From Alteromonas sp. BL110 (GTDB taxonomy: Bacteria; Pseudomonadota; Gammaproteobacteria; Enterobacterales; Alteromonadaceae): a DNA stretch of 64,000 bases. Location of the stretch: contig NZ_CP031967.1 of NCBI RefSeq assembly GCF_003443615.1, positions 1,922,001-1,986,000 on the forward strand. The letters run 5' to 3'. Made by a program: the position numbers and the translations under genes. The notes beneath the pieces were generated by a model, which did no database searches, was not told the origin of the DNA, and was given only the letters and a program-made list of their open reading frames with translations. Below are positions 47,969-57,231 of the stretch, in pieces. Position 1 is the first letter of the stretch, and every line of letters begins with the position of its first letter.

Positions 47969-49722
47969 TGTCATCTAATACAAAAATAATTATCGCGATC
48001 ATCATTGGTGCAGCAATAGGTGCTGGGACATTGGGTTTATTCCTAAATCCTAACTCTGAAGGACCGAAAACAAATTCTGAAGAGAAAAAGCCGCTTTATT
48101 GGGTTGCCCCGATGGATTCTAATTACCGCCGGGACAAGCCCGGTAAATCTCCAATGGGGATGGACTTAATTCCTGTGTATGAAGATGAATCATCAACTGA
48201 TGACTTCGGCCCCGGTGCTGTTAGGGTCGCTCCTCATGTGGTGAATAATCTTGGTGTTCGTACCGCACCTGTTGAGCTAGAAAATATGCACACTGAAATC
48301 TCTACGGTGGGTTATGTACAATATGACGAAGATAAACTAATTCATATCCACCCACGTGTTGATGGCTGGATCGAAAAACTATACGTTAAGGCTGAGGGTG
48401 ACCCTGTAGAAAAAGGTCAACCCCTTTACAGCTTATATTCTCCCCAGTTAGTTAATGCTCAAGAAGAATTGTTAATCGCCTTAAAGCGCGATAACGGCTC
48501 GTTAGTTACGGCAGCTAAAGATCGTCTTAAAGCCTTACAACTTTCAGCAGGCTTGATTAAAGAACTAGAGCAAACAAAAAAAGTTCAACAAACAATTACC
48601 TTTTATTCGCCTCAAGCAGGTGTTGTAGATGGGTTAAAGATACGAGAAGGTTTTTATGTGAAACCGGGAGATACTTTGCTTAGTATCGGCAAACTTGACC
48701 AAGTATGGGTAGAGGCTGAAGTGTTTGAACGAGATGCAGCGCTTATCAAAGAAGGGTTGCCAGTATCGATGACTCTAGACTACTTGCCCGGAGAAGATTG
48801 GACAGGTGTGGTTGACTATGTTTACCCAGCATTAAACAGTAAAACTCGCACACTTAGAGTTCGCTTGAAATTTGATAATCCTGATTTTCAATTAAAGCCC
48901 AATATGTTCGCACAAGTTTCGATCCATGCGAATCAAGCCGACAGTGCGATTATTGTTCCTAGAGAGGCGGTCATACGCACAGGCAAGCAAGACAGAGTCG
49001 TTCTCGCCTTAGGTGACGGACAGTTTAAATCAATTGAGGTAACTATTGGTCGAGTTGATAAAGATAGTATCGAGATTCTGAGCGGTTTAAATGAAGATGA
49101 TGTTGTTGTTACGTCTGCTCAATTCCTAATTGATTCGGAATCAAGTAAGTCATCAGACTTTAAGCGTATGACACATGATGAGGTGCCGAACTCTATCTGG
49201 ATGCAAGGTGAAGTAAACAGCGTCATGACAGGACATCGTATGGTCAATATTACACATGGCCCGGCTGAAGCTTGGGATTGGCCGGAAATGACAATGGACT
49301 TTAATGTGGCTGAGAATGTTGATGTTGACTCTTTAAAGTCAGGTCAATCTTTACACTTCGAGGTGTCTAAAACCGAAGATAGTGGATATGAAGTAACTGG
49401 TATTCATATCATGAGTCAGCCAGAAGTATCCTTTGCAACAGTCTCAGGTTTAATTAATGAAATAAACTTAGGCAATCGCACTTTCAATATTAGTCGAGGC
49501 CCAATAGAGAAGTGGGATAGACCTGCTGCGACGATGGATTTTATCGTCGCGGAAAATATAGAAATAGCTGACTTTAATGTTGGTGATAACGTCACTTTCA
49601 CGTTTGAAGTGAGAGATGAATTGGTTATCACTGAAATTTCCCTTGAAGTAAATGAAAAAAACAGCGACGAACATGAGACAAATCATGAACAGAAAGCTGT
49701 TGTCGATCATTCGAACCATTAA
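47968..49722 (+). CDS. cusB: CusB periplasmic adaptor with two C-terminal CusF domains
   Basis: The 584-residue fusion has an N-terminal membrane anchor (about 6-26), a heavy-metal-binding domain YWVAPMDSNYRRDKPGKSPM (about 44-71), the CusB adaptor body (about 85-400) and two CusF-like OB domains. CusF1 (about 408-485) keeps the Cu(I)/Ag(I) ligands His430, Trp438, Met441 and Met443. CusF2 (about 488-560) has Arg510, Arg518 and Ala521 at three of these and keeps only Met523. In E. coli cusF is a separate gene. The C-terminus is His-rich. Confidence 0.93.
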   Translation: MSSNTKIIIAIIIGAAIGAGTLGLFLNPNSEGPKTNSEEKKPLYWVAPMDSNYRRDKPGKSPMGMDLIPVYEDESSTDDFGPGAVRVAPHVVNNLGVRTAPVELENMHTEISTVGYVQYDEDKLIHIHPRVDGWIEKLYVKAEGDPVEKGQPLYSLYSPQLVNAQEELLIALKRDNGSLVTAAKDRLKALQLSAGLIKELEQTKKVQQTITFYSPQAGVVDGLKIREGFYVKPGDTLLSIGKLDQVWVEAEVFERDAALIKEGLPVSMTLDYLPGEDWTGVVDYVYPALNSKTRTLRVRLKFDNPDFQLKPNMFAQVSIHANQADSAIIVPREAVIRTGKQDRVVLALGDGQFKSIEVTIGRVDKDSIEILSGLNEDDVVVTSAQFLIDSESSKSSDFKRMTHDEVPNSIWMQGEVNSVMTGHRMVNITHGPAEAWDWPEMTMDFNVAENVDVDSLKSGQSLHFEVSKTEDSGYEVTGIHIMSQPEVSFATVSGLINEINLGNRTFNISRGPIEKWDRPAATMDFIVAENIEIADFNVGDNVTFTFEVRDELVITEISLEVNEKNSDEHETNHEQKAVVDHSNH

Positions 49723-49737
49723 ATAGGGAGATTAGAA

Positions 49738-52700
49738 ATGATTGAATCAATAATTAGATGGTCAGTGGGCAACCGTTTCTTTGTGTTATTAACCACGCTT
49801 ATCATCGCATTTGGTGGAATATTTGCGTTAAAAAATACACCTGTCGATGCGCTTCCTGACTTGTCAGATGTACAAGTAATTATCAAAACGAGTTATCCGG
49901 GACAAGCACCTCAGGTAGTACAAGATCAAGTAACTTTTCCTTTAACTACTGCGATGCTTTCAGTACCGGGAGCACAAACGGTTCGAGGTTATTCGTTCTT
50001 TGGCGACTCATATGTCTACATCATATTTGACGACGACACAGACCTTTATTGGGCAAGGAGTCGTGTGTTGGAGTATTTGAGTCAAGTTGCTTCAAGTTTA
50101 CCAGATTCAGCAAAACCACAGCTAGGGCCTGATGCAACAGGTGTGGGCTGGGTTTATATATATGCGCTCACTGATAAATCTGGTAATCATGATCTTAGTC
50201 AGTTGCGAAGTATCCAAGACTGGTTTTTAAAATACGAGCTTCAAACGGTTCCGGGAGTCTCTGAGGTCGCTGCAATTGGTGGCATGGTTAAACAATACCA
50301 AGTTCAAGTTGATCCAGATAAGTTGCGCGCCTACGGCATACCATTGACTCACGTTCAAATGGCGCTGAAAAGAGGTAACCAAGAAACAGGTGCGTCTGTT
50401 GTTGAAATGGCCGAAGCTGAGTACATGGTAACTGCCACAGGCTATATTCAATCCGTTGGTGACATCGAAAAAATACCGTTAGGCGTTAATGAGCAGGGCA
50501 CGCCATTACGTATTGGCGATATAGCTGATGTTGGATTGGGTCCACAGATGCGCCGAGGGATAGCGGAGTTAAATGGTGAAGGCGAAGTTGTTGGTGGCGT
50601 TGTGGTAATGCGCTTTGGAGAAAACGCACAGCAAACAATTGATGGTGTAAAAGAAAAACTTGAATCATTAAAAGCCTCTTTGCCTGAAGGTGTTGAAGTT
50701 GTTCCTGTTTATGACAGATCTAAGTTAATTGAACGAGCGGTTAGCAATCTATCAGACAAATTGATTGAAGAGCTAATTGTGGTTGCACTAATTTGTGCGG
50801 CATTTTTGTTTCATCTACGTTCTTCCATTGTCGCAGTTATTACCTTGCCTTTAGGAATTTTGGTGTCTTTTATCATCATGTACATGCAAGGTATCAATGC
50901 CAATATTATGTCATTAGGTGGGATTGCAATAGCGATAGGAGCCATGACGGACGGTGCAATTGTAATGATTGAAAATATGCACAAGCACATGGAAGCTCTT
51001 AATAAAAAGGGCGTGCCATTGACGGATGAAAACCGTTGGCAAATTGTTGCTAAAGCTGCAAGTGAAGTTGGTCCAGCATTGTTTTTCAGTCTACTTATTA
51101 TCACAGTGTCATTCTTACCAGTCTTTATTCTAGAAGCTCAAGAAGGAAGAATGTTTGCCCCTCTTGCATACACTAAAACCTATGCGATGGCTGCATCCGC
51201 TGGATTGGCAATAACTCTGGTTCCCGTTCTTATGGGATATTTTATTCGTGGAAAGATTATATCGGAAAAGAAAAACCCATTGAACCGCGTACTGACCGCT
51301 CTGTATATGCCTGTGTTAAGACAGGTTATGAAATTTCCAAAATCAACCATTGTAATTGCGTTATTGGTTACCGCCGTGGGTTTTTGGCCTGTTAATAAGA
51401 TTGGCAGTGAATTCATCCCGCCTTTAGATGAAGGTGACCTGATGTATATGCCAACAACTTACCCCGGTATATCCATTGGTAAAGCTCGTGAATTATTACA
51501 ACAAACGGACAAGTTACTTCGCACAGTGCCTGAAGTCGAGACCGTTTTTGGCAAAGTCGGTCGGGCTGAAACTGCTACTGACCCTGCCCCTTTAACGATG
51601 ATTGAAACTTTCATTCAATTGAAACCACAAGAGCAGTGGCGAGACGGAGTAACCACTGAAAGTTTAAAAGCTGAATTTGATGAATTGGTTAAATTACCCG
51701 GCTTAACAAATGCTTGGGTGATGCCAATAAAAACCCGGATAGATATGCTAGCGACGGGTATCAAAACTCCTGTTGGAATAAAGGTAGCAGGACCTGACCT
51801 TGATAAGATTCAAGAAATAGGTCAGCAAATTGAACAATTGTTACCAGCGGTAGAGGGAACAGCATCGGTTTATTCCGAGCGTGTAGCTGGCGGCCGTTAT
51901 ATCAAGATAGATATTTCTCGTGAAAAGGCGAGTCGATTCGGGTTAAATATTGCTGATGTTCAGCAGGTGGTATCGACGGCTATTGGAGGCATGAATGTCA
52001 CTCAAACTGTGGAGGGACAAGAGCGTTACCCTGTCAATTTAAGATATCCACAAGACTATAGAGATTCGCCTGAGCAACTCGCTAGATTGCCTGTTATTAC
52101 TCCGAATGATCAGCGTATCGCATTGGGAGATGTAGCAGATATCCGTGTTGAGAATGGCGCTCCGGGAATAAAAAGTGAAGACGCTCGCATTAATGGCTGG
52201 TCATTTATTGATATCGAAGGCGTGGATGTCGGGACATATGTAGAGAATGCTAAAGAGTACCTTGAGCAAAATCTAGAAATTCCAACAGGTTACTCAATCT
52301 CTTGGGCTGGGCAGTATGAATATATGGAAAGAGCAAAAGAAAAATTGACATTTGTTTTGCCCTTAACGCTAGCCATTATTTTGATCTTGCTCTATTTGAA
52401 TTTCCGCTCGTTTAGCGAAGTAGCCATTATTGTCGTGACATTACCTATGGCAATGATTGGTGGCTTATGGCTAATGTATTTGGAAGGATTTAACTTTTCC
52501 GTCGCTGTAGGTGTTGGTTTTATTGCGCTAGCAGGTGTTGCCGTAGAGATTGGAGTCATCATGCTGGTTTACTTGAATCAAGCTCTTACAGATCTCAAGG
52601 AAAAAGCGACCGAGCGAGCAGAACAGATTTCTGACGCAGATTATCAAGATGCCTTGTTACATGGCGCTGGTTTGCGTGTACGCCCTGTCATGATGACCGT

Positions 52701-52899
52701 GGCAACAATCATCATCGGTCTATTACCTATTTTATATGGAACAGGCACTGGTTCGGAGGTCATGAGTCGCATCGCAGCACCTATGGTCGGTGGGATGACG
52801 AGTGCAGTGTTACTAACTCTCATTGTACTGCCTGCTATTTATTCAATTGTTAAAAAGAGAGAAATAAATTTCTTTAATCAAGAGTTATCAAAAAGCTAA
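49738..52899 (+). CDS. cusA: Copper/silver RND efflux pump CusA
   Basis: This 1053-residue inner-membrane proton-driven pump removes Cu(I) and Ag(I). The methionine relay is conserved at Met571, Met621 and Met670, each two positions before E. coli CusA Met573/623/672. The helix-4 motif AIGAMTDGAIVMIEN is of the monovalent-metal (HME4) type and differs from CzcA of this element. It is 15 bp after cusB; copC follows in the same direction. It completes the cus pump. Confidence 0.95.
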   Translation: MIESIIRWSVGNRFFVLLTTLIIAFGGIFALKNTPVDALPDLSDVQVIIKTSYPGQAPQVVQDQVTFPLTTAMLSVPGAQTVRGYSFFGDSYVYIIFDDDTDLYWARSRVLEYLSQVASSLPDSAKPQLGPDATGVGWVYIYALTDKSGNHDLSQLRSIQDWFLKYELQTVPGVSEVAAIGGMVKQYQVQVDPDKLRAYGIPLTHVQMALKRGNQETGASVVEMAEAEYMVTATGYIQSVGDIEKIPLGVNEQGTPLRIGDIADVGLGPQMRRGIAELNGEGEVVGGVVVMRFGENAQQTIDGVKEKLESLKASLPEGVEVVPVYDRSKLIERAVSNLSDKLIEELIVVALICAAFLFHLRSSIVAVITLPLGILVSFIIMYMQGINANIMSLGGIAIAIGAMTDGAIVMIENMHKHMEALNKKGVPLTDENRWQIVAKAASEVGPALFFSLLIITVSFLPVFILEAQEGRMFAPLAYTKTYAMAASAGLAITLVPVLMGYFIRGKIISEKKNPLNRVLTALYMPVLRQVMKFPKSTIVIALLVTAVGFWPVNKIGSEFIPPLDEGDLMYMPTTYPGISIGKARELLQQTDKLLRTVPEVETVFGKVGRAETATDPAPLTMIETFIQLKPQEQWRDGVTTESLKAEFDELVKLPGLTNAWVMPIKTRIDMLATGIKTPVGIKVAGPDLDKIQEIGQQIEQLLPAVEGTASVYSERVAGGRYIKIDISREKASRFGLNIADVQQVVSTAIGGMNVTQTVEGQERYPVNLRYPQDYRDSPEQLARLPVITPNDQRIALGDVADIRVENGAPGIKSEDARINGWSFIDIEGVDVGTYVENAKEYLEQNLEIPTGYSISWAGQYEYMERAKEKLTFVLPLTLAIILILLYLNFRSFSEVAIIVVTLPMAMIGGLWLMYLEGFNFSVAVGVGFIALAGVAVEIGVIMLVYLNQALTDLKEKATERAEQISDADYQDALLHGAGLRVRPVMMTVATIIIGLLPILYGTGTGSEVMSRIAAPMVGGMTSAVLLTLIVLPAIYSIVKKREINFFNQELSKS

Positions 52900-52937
52900 A
52901 TTTAGTCGTTAAACCATAAATTTTAAAAGAGGTAAAT

Positions 52938-53285
52938 ATGAAAGCATTAATCAAAATCTTAGCGGTAATCAGCGTTGTTATTAGTAGCGCTGTGTTCGCA
53001 CACGTAAATCTTGAAAAAAGTTCGCCTTCGGATAATGCAATGTTAATGACATCCCCAGAGGAACTTACACTTAAGTTCAGTAAAGAAGTGCGTTTAGTCA
53101 AAGTATCGTTAAAAAATAAGCAGGGAAAAAAAGTAAAGTTTGGCTTTCAACCTTCAAAAGAAGCGAGCAGTGAATTCTCATGGAAGCTACCTCAGTTGGC
53201 TCCAGCCAATTACATCGTAGATGTCACTTTCTTAGGTAAAGATGGTCACAAGATGAAGGACAACTTTGGCTTCATGGTTCATTAA
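52938..53285 (+). CDS. copC: Periplasmic copper-binding protein CopC
   Basis: The 115-residue precursor has a signal peptide ending VFA, giving a mature N-terminus HVNLEKSSP whose His1 is a Cu(II) ligand in CopC proteins. The beta-sandwich motifs SPSDNAMLMTSPEELTLKFS and the terminal FGFMVH are typical. It lacks the Met-rich Cu(I) loop, so it probably binds only Cu(II). GAGGT precedes the ATG. copD follows 18 bp later. Confidence 0.92.
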   Translation: MKALIKILAVISVVISSAVFAHVNLEKSSPSDNAMLMTSPEELTLKFSKEVRLVKVSLKNKQGKKVKFGFQPSKEASSEFSWKLPQLAPANYIVDVTFLGKDGHKMKDNFGFMVH

Positions 53286-53303
53286 TTAAGTAGAGTAATT
53301 ACT

Positions 53304-54197
53304 ATGGAAATTTATATCTGGAATACGGTCATAGTGCTGACGAAAACTGCGTTCTACGTTGGCTTTGCCTGTATTGCTGGATATACATTTTTTGGCAATG
53401 TGTACGGCGGTAATACTTTGGAAAATGGAGAAAGAAGATCATTTAGTCAGATAACCCTTATTGCCGCCTTAATAGCTTTTCTAGCAAATGCAATTTGGTT
53501 CTTTGCTAACACTGGCGCAATGGTTGAAGAAGGAATAGTAGGAGCGCTAGACCTAGATATGATTAGTATCATGTGGGATTCGTCAATAGGCGATACCACA
53601 CTATGGCGCTTGATTGGCCTGATTGGGGTTGCGATAGTAGTAATTTCTTCTCAATTTTGTGTTTGGAAGCTTACTAAATTTGTCTTAAACGCCGTGCTTG
53701 TCATATGTCTATTTTTTCTTTCTTATTCATTTACTTTGGCTGGACACGTTTCCGTCATGGGGGTCTTTGAAAAAGGTCTATTAATGGTGCATGTCATTGT
53801 AATGGCGTGGTGGTTTGGTGCCCTTTACCCTCTTAAAAAAGCCTGCAATAAGTTGGAATTCGAAAAGCTTTATCAATTGATGGAAAGGTTTGGAAAACAA
53901 GCTAGTGTCATGGTAAGTCTGCTCTTAATCGCTGGCTTATTATTGGCAATTCAGTTGGTGGGTGGATTAGATGCTCTGCTATTTACTAATTATGGACAAA
54001 CCATATTAGTTAAATTGTTGTTAGTGATTTGCGTAATGAAGATAGCCGCTACACATAAATTGAAATTAGTCCCGCAGCTCAAAAATAATGATGACAGAAA
54101 AACATTATCCAAATCAATCTCAATTGAAATGTTTGTAGCTATTGCCATTTTATCTGTAACAGCAGTGCTTACTAGTATTGTCGGCCCTGTAAATTAA
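53304..54197 (+). CDS. copD: Copper resistance membrane protein CopD
   Basis: The 297-residue protein has about eight membrane helices and the CopD domain in its C-terminal half (LAGHVSVMG, MVHVIVMAWWFGALYPL), with conserved histidines in the membrane. CopD works with CopC in copper uptake or transfer at the inner membrane. It is adjacent to copC and part of the copper block. Confidence 0.9.
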   Translation: MEIYIWNTVIVLTKTAFYVGFACIAGYTFFGNVYGGNTLENGERRSFSQITLIAALIAFLANAIWFFANTGAMVEEGIVGALDLDMISIMWDSSIGDTTLWRLIGLIGVAIVVISSQFCVWKLTKFVLNAVLVICLFFLSYSFTLAGHVSVMGVFEKGLLMVHVIVMAWWFGALYPLKKACNKLEFEKLYQLMERFGKQASVMVSLLLIAGLLLAIQLVGGLDALLFTNYGQTILVKLLLVICVMKIAATHKLKLVPQLKNNDDRKTLSKSISIEMFVAIAILSVTAVLTSIVGPVN

Positions 54198-54210
54198 ACC
54201 TGAAAAGAGA

Positions 54211-54681
54211 ATGAAAATGAAAAAAAGAAATATACTACTCGTTTTATTAATGACGGTTAGCTTTGTAGTTCACGCTCATGGTGACAAACAAAAAGATAAA
54301 GGAATGCTTAAAGGGCTGGATACCCCAGCTGCAAAAGTTGTATTAGCTTTTCATGAAGCGTTAGAAACAAGTAACAAAGAGCTTGCGCGTGCTCAATTAG
54401 CTGATGATGTCACCATTTATGAGGGCGGTCGTGTTGAAAGAAGCGCAGACGAATACGCTCATCATCATATGTTGTCTGACATGAAGTACTTGGCGGCTAT
54501 GAAGAGCGAAACATTAGAGCACCAAGTGACAGTTCTTGGTAATACTGCGATATCGGCCTCGCGTAGTCATACTACAGGCTCTTACAAGGGTAAAGAGCGC
54601 GATTACGAAGGTATGGAAACAATGGTGCTGGAAAAACAAAATGGTGAATGGAAAATCAAGCACATTCATTGGTCTCATTAA
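54211..54681 (+). CDS. Exported NTF2-like (DUF4440/SnoaL-type) protein
   Basis: The 156-residue precursor has a signal peptide (about 1-23, cleaved near AHA-HG) and an NTF2-like cone fold pattern (VLAFHEALETSNKELARAQLADDVTIYEGG and a terminal WKIKHIHWSH). His residues are frequent (YAHHHML). NTF2-like domains have many roles, so no activity is proposed; periplasmic location next to copCD suggests involvement in copper handling. Confidence 0.82.
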   Translation: MKMKKRNILLVLLMTVSFVVHAHGDKQKDKGMLKGLDTPAAKVVLAFHEALETSNKELARAQLADDVTIYEGGRVERSADEYAHHHMLSDMKYLAAMKSETLEHQVTVLGNTAISASRSHTTGSYKGKERDYEGMETMVLEKQNGEWKIKHIHWSH

Positions 54682-54710
54682 ATTATTGGTAAAAAAGACT
54701 GAGAATAAAA

Positions 54711-54845
54711 TTGACTTCACCACAGTGTTATCTGTGCGAAGCTTTGAGAAAAAATGGAACCCAGTATTATCAGGAGTGCGCTAAAGCTTGTCGCAACTTA
54801 ATTGATATATGTCGGAAAACCGTGAAATCGTGCTGTTGTTCGTAA
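54711..54845 (+). CDS. Possible 44-residue Cys-rich microprotein
   Basis: A short frame from TTG 54711 encodes 44 residues with eight cysteines (PQCYLC, ECAKAC, DIC and a terminal CCCS). The spacing CxxC, CxxxC and a CCC end is suggestive of metal binding and recalls cysteine-rich copper-binding four-helix proteins, though it is much shorter. The ribosome-binding site is weak (GAGAAT) and the start codon is uncertain. It lies 30 bp after the NTF2-like gene, in the copper block. Confidence 0.42.
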   Translation: MTSPQCYLCEALRKNGTQYYQECAKACRNLIDICRKTVKSCCCS

Positions 54846-54849
54846 GAGT

Positions 54850-55287
54850 TTAATTGCTTTTTTTGTTTGGAATTTCTTGCGAAAAAAGTTTGTAATAAAA
54901 CGTAGCAGACCATGTCAGCATCATAAAGCCTAGAAGTGATTGCATCGCTGTGATGAATTTAATATGGCCTTCGGGGTTGAACTCACTCAACCCTAGGGTC
55001 GTCATAGTCACTAATGAATGGTAAAAGTAATCTCTGAAAATTGGTTTAAACGCTTTAGTAAATTCACCAAGCTCAAGGAGTTGGTGAGCAGCCCAATATA
55101 TGCCTGTAAAGTAAAATGACTCAACAATATGTACTGCAAATATTATAAGTAATGCAAGCATCGCCTGCCATACCGAAAGACAGCAGTCACATTTTACATA
55201 ATACCGTTGAAGTCCGTACAGTACATAGTAATGTGTCAAACAGGCCGCTAAGACGCCAACTAGTGCGATTAAAACTGCTAAAACCAT
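54850..55287 (-). CDS. Two-helix ion channel-like membrane protein
   Basis: The 145-residue membrane protein has two or three hydrophobic helices and a pore-loop-like segment DYFYHSLVTMTTLGLSEFNP followed by a helix, the pattern of the Ion_trans_2 (potassium-channel) family. The selectivity filter TTLGLSEF departs from TVGYG. It is on the reverse strand within a forward-strand copper block. Ion specificity is unknown. A Cys pair KCDCC lies near residue 35. Confidence 0.72.
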   Translation of the reverse strand: MVLAVLIALVGVLAACLTHYYVLYGLQRYYVKCDCCLSVWQAMLALLIIFAVHIVESFYFTGIYWAAHQLLELGEFTKAFKPIFRDYFYHSLVTMTTLGLSEFNPEGHIKFITAMQSLLGFMMLTWSATFYYKLFSQEIPNKKSN

Positions 55288-55434
55288 TGATCCCCTCTGC
55301 TTAACTCAAACTGTCAAACCCTCATAGGTTCATAATGTTGGTTCGCTATTTGCTATAATTCAAGAATTTGGTTTTAAATGGCTTTAGTACGGCCAGATTT
55401 ATGTAAAGTTTACAAATCTTAATAAGGATTGCTA

Positions 55435-55965
55435 ATGAAATATTCCAAGTTTGCAGCGATGATTATCACCTCTACTATTGCAATGTTCATTATGATGTAT
55501 CTTAACACCTATACTGTTTCGCATATTTGGTTCAGCGAAACACGCTCGTATATGGCGCTCTATATGGGGGCGGGGATGGCCATAATTATGTTGGCGTTTA
55601 TGCTGGGAATGTACACCAATAAGAAAATAAATACAGCGATTTTTATTGGGGCGGCATCTGTATTCTTGGTGTGCGTCTATTTGGTTCGCTCTCAGACAAC
55701 GGTAGCAGATTCTTCTTACATGAAAGCGATGATACCGCATCACTCAATTGCAATATTGACTAGTGAACGTTCAGGCATTGAAGACGTTCGCGTCAGGGAG
55801 TTAGCCGATAACATTATCAAGGCCCAGCGCAAGGAAATTAAAGAAATGGAATGGTTAATTAAAGACATTGAAGCCAATGGTAAGGCGATCACACAGGCTG
55901 AAGCATCCCAAAGACCAGTTCCATCGTTTGAGGGTAAAGTCGGAAAAGGAGGGGAAGATGAGTAA
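55435..55965 (+). CDS. DUF305 membrane protein
   Basis: The 176-residue protein has three or four membrane helices (about 5-25, 38-58 and 65-85) and a C-terminal DUF305 region with SSYMKAMIPHHSIAIL (Met and His pair) and a helical tail VRELADNIIKAQRKEIKEM. DUF305 genes occur in copper-related contexts. ATG 55435 is preceded by AAGGA. Its end overlaps the glutaredoxin gene by 8 bp. Confidence 0.85.
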   Translation: MKYSKFAAMIITSTIAMFIMMYLNTYTVSHIWFSETRSYMALYMGAGMAIIMLAFMLGMYTNKKINTAIFIGAASVFLVCVYLVRSQTTVADSSYMKAMIPHHSIAILTSERSGIEDVRVRELADNIIKAQRKEIKEMEWLIKDIEANGKAITQAEASQRPVPSFEGKVGKGGEDE

Positions 55966-56686
55966 AACAGTTAAACTATATAGAATGGTGACTGATGAGC
56001 ATATTTGTCCCTATGGTTTGAGATCCAAAGACTTGTTAGAGAGGCAAGGATATGAAGTAGAAGATCATGAACTCACCTCTAGACAAGAAGCTGACGAATT
56101 TAAAGCCAAGCATGATGTACAAACGACCCCACAAGCTTTTATCGACGGCCAACGAGTTGGCGGGTACGATGATTTGAGAGAGTATTTCAATAAAGGTGAA
56201 GCAGGGCAAACGGGTACGACGTACACGCCTGTTATCGTCATATTTTCAGTAGCAGCACTTCTGGCTATAGCCGTACAATACTTCGTTGCTGGTTCTTATA
56301 TTTCTATCAGAACCTTGATGCTATTTATTGCATTTTCGATGACCTTTTTAGCGGTGCAAAAATTAAAAGATTTATACAGCTTTACAAATTCTTTTATCAC
56401 TTATGATTTGTTAGCGATGAAATGGATAAGATATGGCTATATTTACCCATTTATAGAAGCATATGCAGGGATCGGGATGGTTGCCCAACTGCCGGCGCTG
56501 GCAGTAGCTCCTTTCTCATTATTCATTGGAACAGTGGGTGCAATATCTGTCTTCAAAGCGGTGTATATTGATAAACGGGAATTAAAATGTGCTTGTGTCG
56601 GTGGTGACAGCAGCGTTCCCCTTGGTTTTGTATCGCTATCTGAAAATTTATTTATGATAGCGGGCGCACTGATTATGTTGTTTTGA
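55958..56686 (+). CDS. Glutaredoxin fused to MauE/DoxX-like membrane domain
   Basis: The 242-residue product has an N-terminal glutaredoxin-like domain (about 1-80) with active-site HICPYG (single Cys, monothiol type) and TTPQAFIDGQRVGG, followed by four membrane helices of the MauE/DoxX type and a late CACVGG motif. Such fusions may supply thiol redox or metal transfer at the membrane. ATG 55958 has GGAGGGG before it; the upstream in-frame ATG at 55868 lies inside the DUF305 gene and was rejected. Confidence 0.85.
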   Translation: MSKTVKLYRMVTDEHICPYGLRSKDLLERQGYEVEDHELTSRQEADEFKAKHDVQTTPQAFIDGQRVGGYDDLREYFNKGEAGQTGTTYTPVIVIFSVAALLAIAVQYFVAGSYISIRTLMLFIAFSMTFLAVQKLKDLYSFTNSFITYDLLAMKWIRYGYIYPFIEAYAGIGMVAQLPALAVAPFSLFIGTVGAISVFKAVYIDKRELKCACVGGDSSVPLGFVSLSENLFMIAGALIMLF

Positions 56687-56996
56687 TAATGTGTTTTAAG
56701 ACTCGTTAGAGGTCACTAGACAGTTGCATAGCCGCCAACAGTCGAAATATTTAGAGCGTCTCGCTACCTTTTTTAGTGGCCGTAATTGGTACGAACACCA
56801 CAGGCGGCTTGACGCTGCGCGGTGACGCAACAATACACAGTATTAAGATTCCTCTATTACGTCGTTTGGTGTCAACTATAAAGGTTATACTCAGGTCATA
56901 TCTGACCTACCAATTTAAAGGTATGGATCCGATTTAATCGGTCAGTCCGTTCAGAGGGATTGCCCATCACGAAAGTGTCTAATAATCAGAAAGGAG

Positions 56997-57029
56997 CCAG
57001 TGGAAGGCGCTGGAAACGCCTCTCACTGG
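56997..57029. repeat. Long hairpin in the cargo/tnsE gap
   Basis: Arms CCAGTGGAAGGCG and CGCCTCTCACTGG pair at 11 of 13 positions around a 7-base loop. No T-tract follows on either strand, so it is not an obvious terminator; it may be a remnant of a repeat or recombination site. Confidence 0.55.
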
Positions 57030-57072
57030 TATTGCGACAGTACAATATCCTCAGCTTTACTATAGCTATTGC

Positions 57073-57231
57073 TCATGATTTAAGCAAAAAATTCAGTAAG
57101 TGACCCCTTAAGGGCTGATTCACCATAAAAAACCGCAACCGCGCCAGATCGCTCTTCGCATTGCCGTTAGCGTAAAAACGCTGATATGCGGGGCGAATAC
57201 CGACCTCCACCATGCGTCTGTAACACATCAT
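57073..57231 (-). CDS. Possible 52-residue orphan ORF
   Basis: The frame starts MMCYRRMVEVGIRPAYQRF and ends HLLNFLLKS. It is basic and amphipathic and not recognised. It may be the tail of a decayed gene rather than a functional small protein; no clear ribosome-binding site was seen. It lies just beyond the 3' end of tnsE on the same strand. Confidence 0.28.
   Translation of the reverse strand: MMCYRRMVEVGIRPAYQRFYANGNAKSDLARLRFFMVNQPLRGHLLNFLLKS

Noticed and set aside
56701..56840. Possible integron attC or insertion-sequence fragment
   Set aside because: No integrase, no paired core sites and no transposase remnant could be recognised; composition alone is insufficient.
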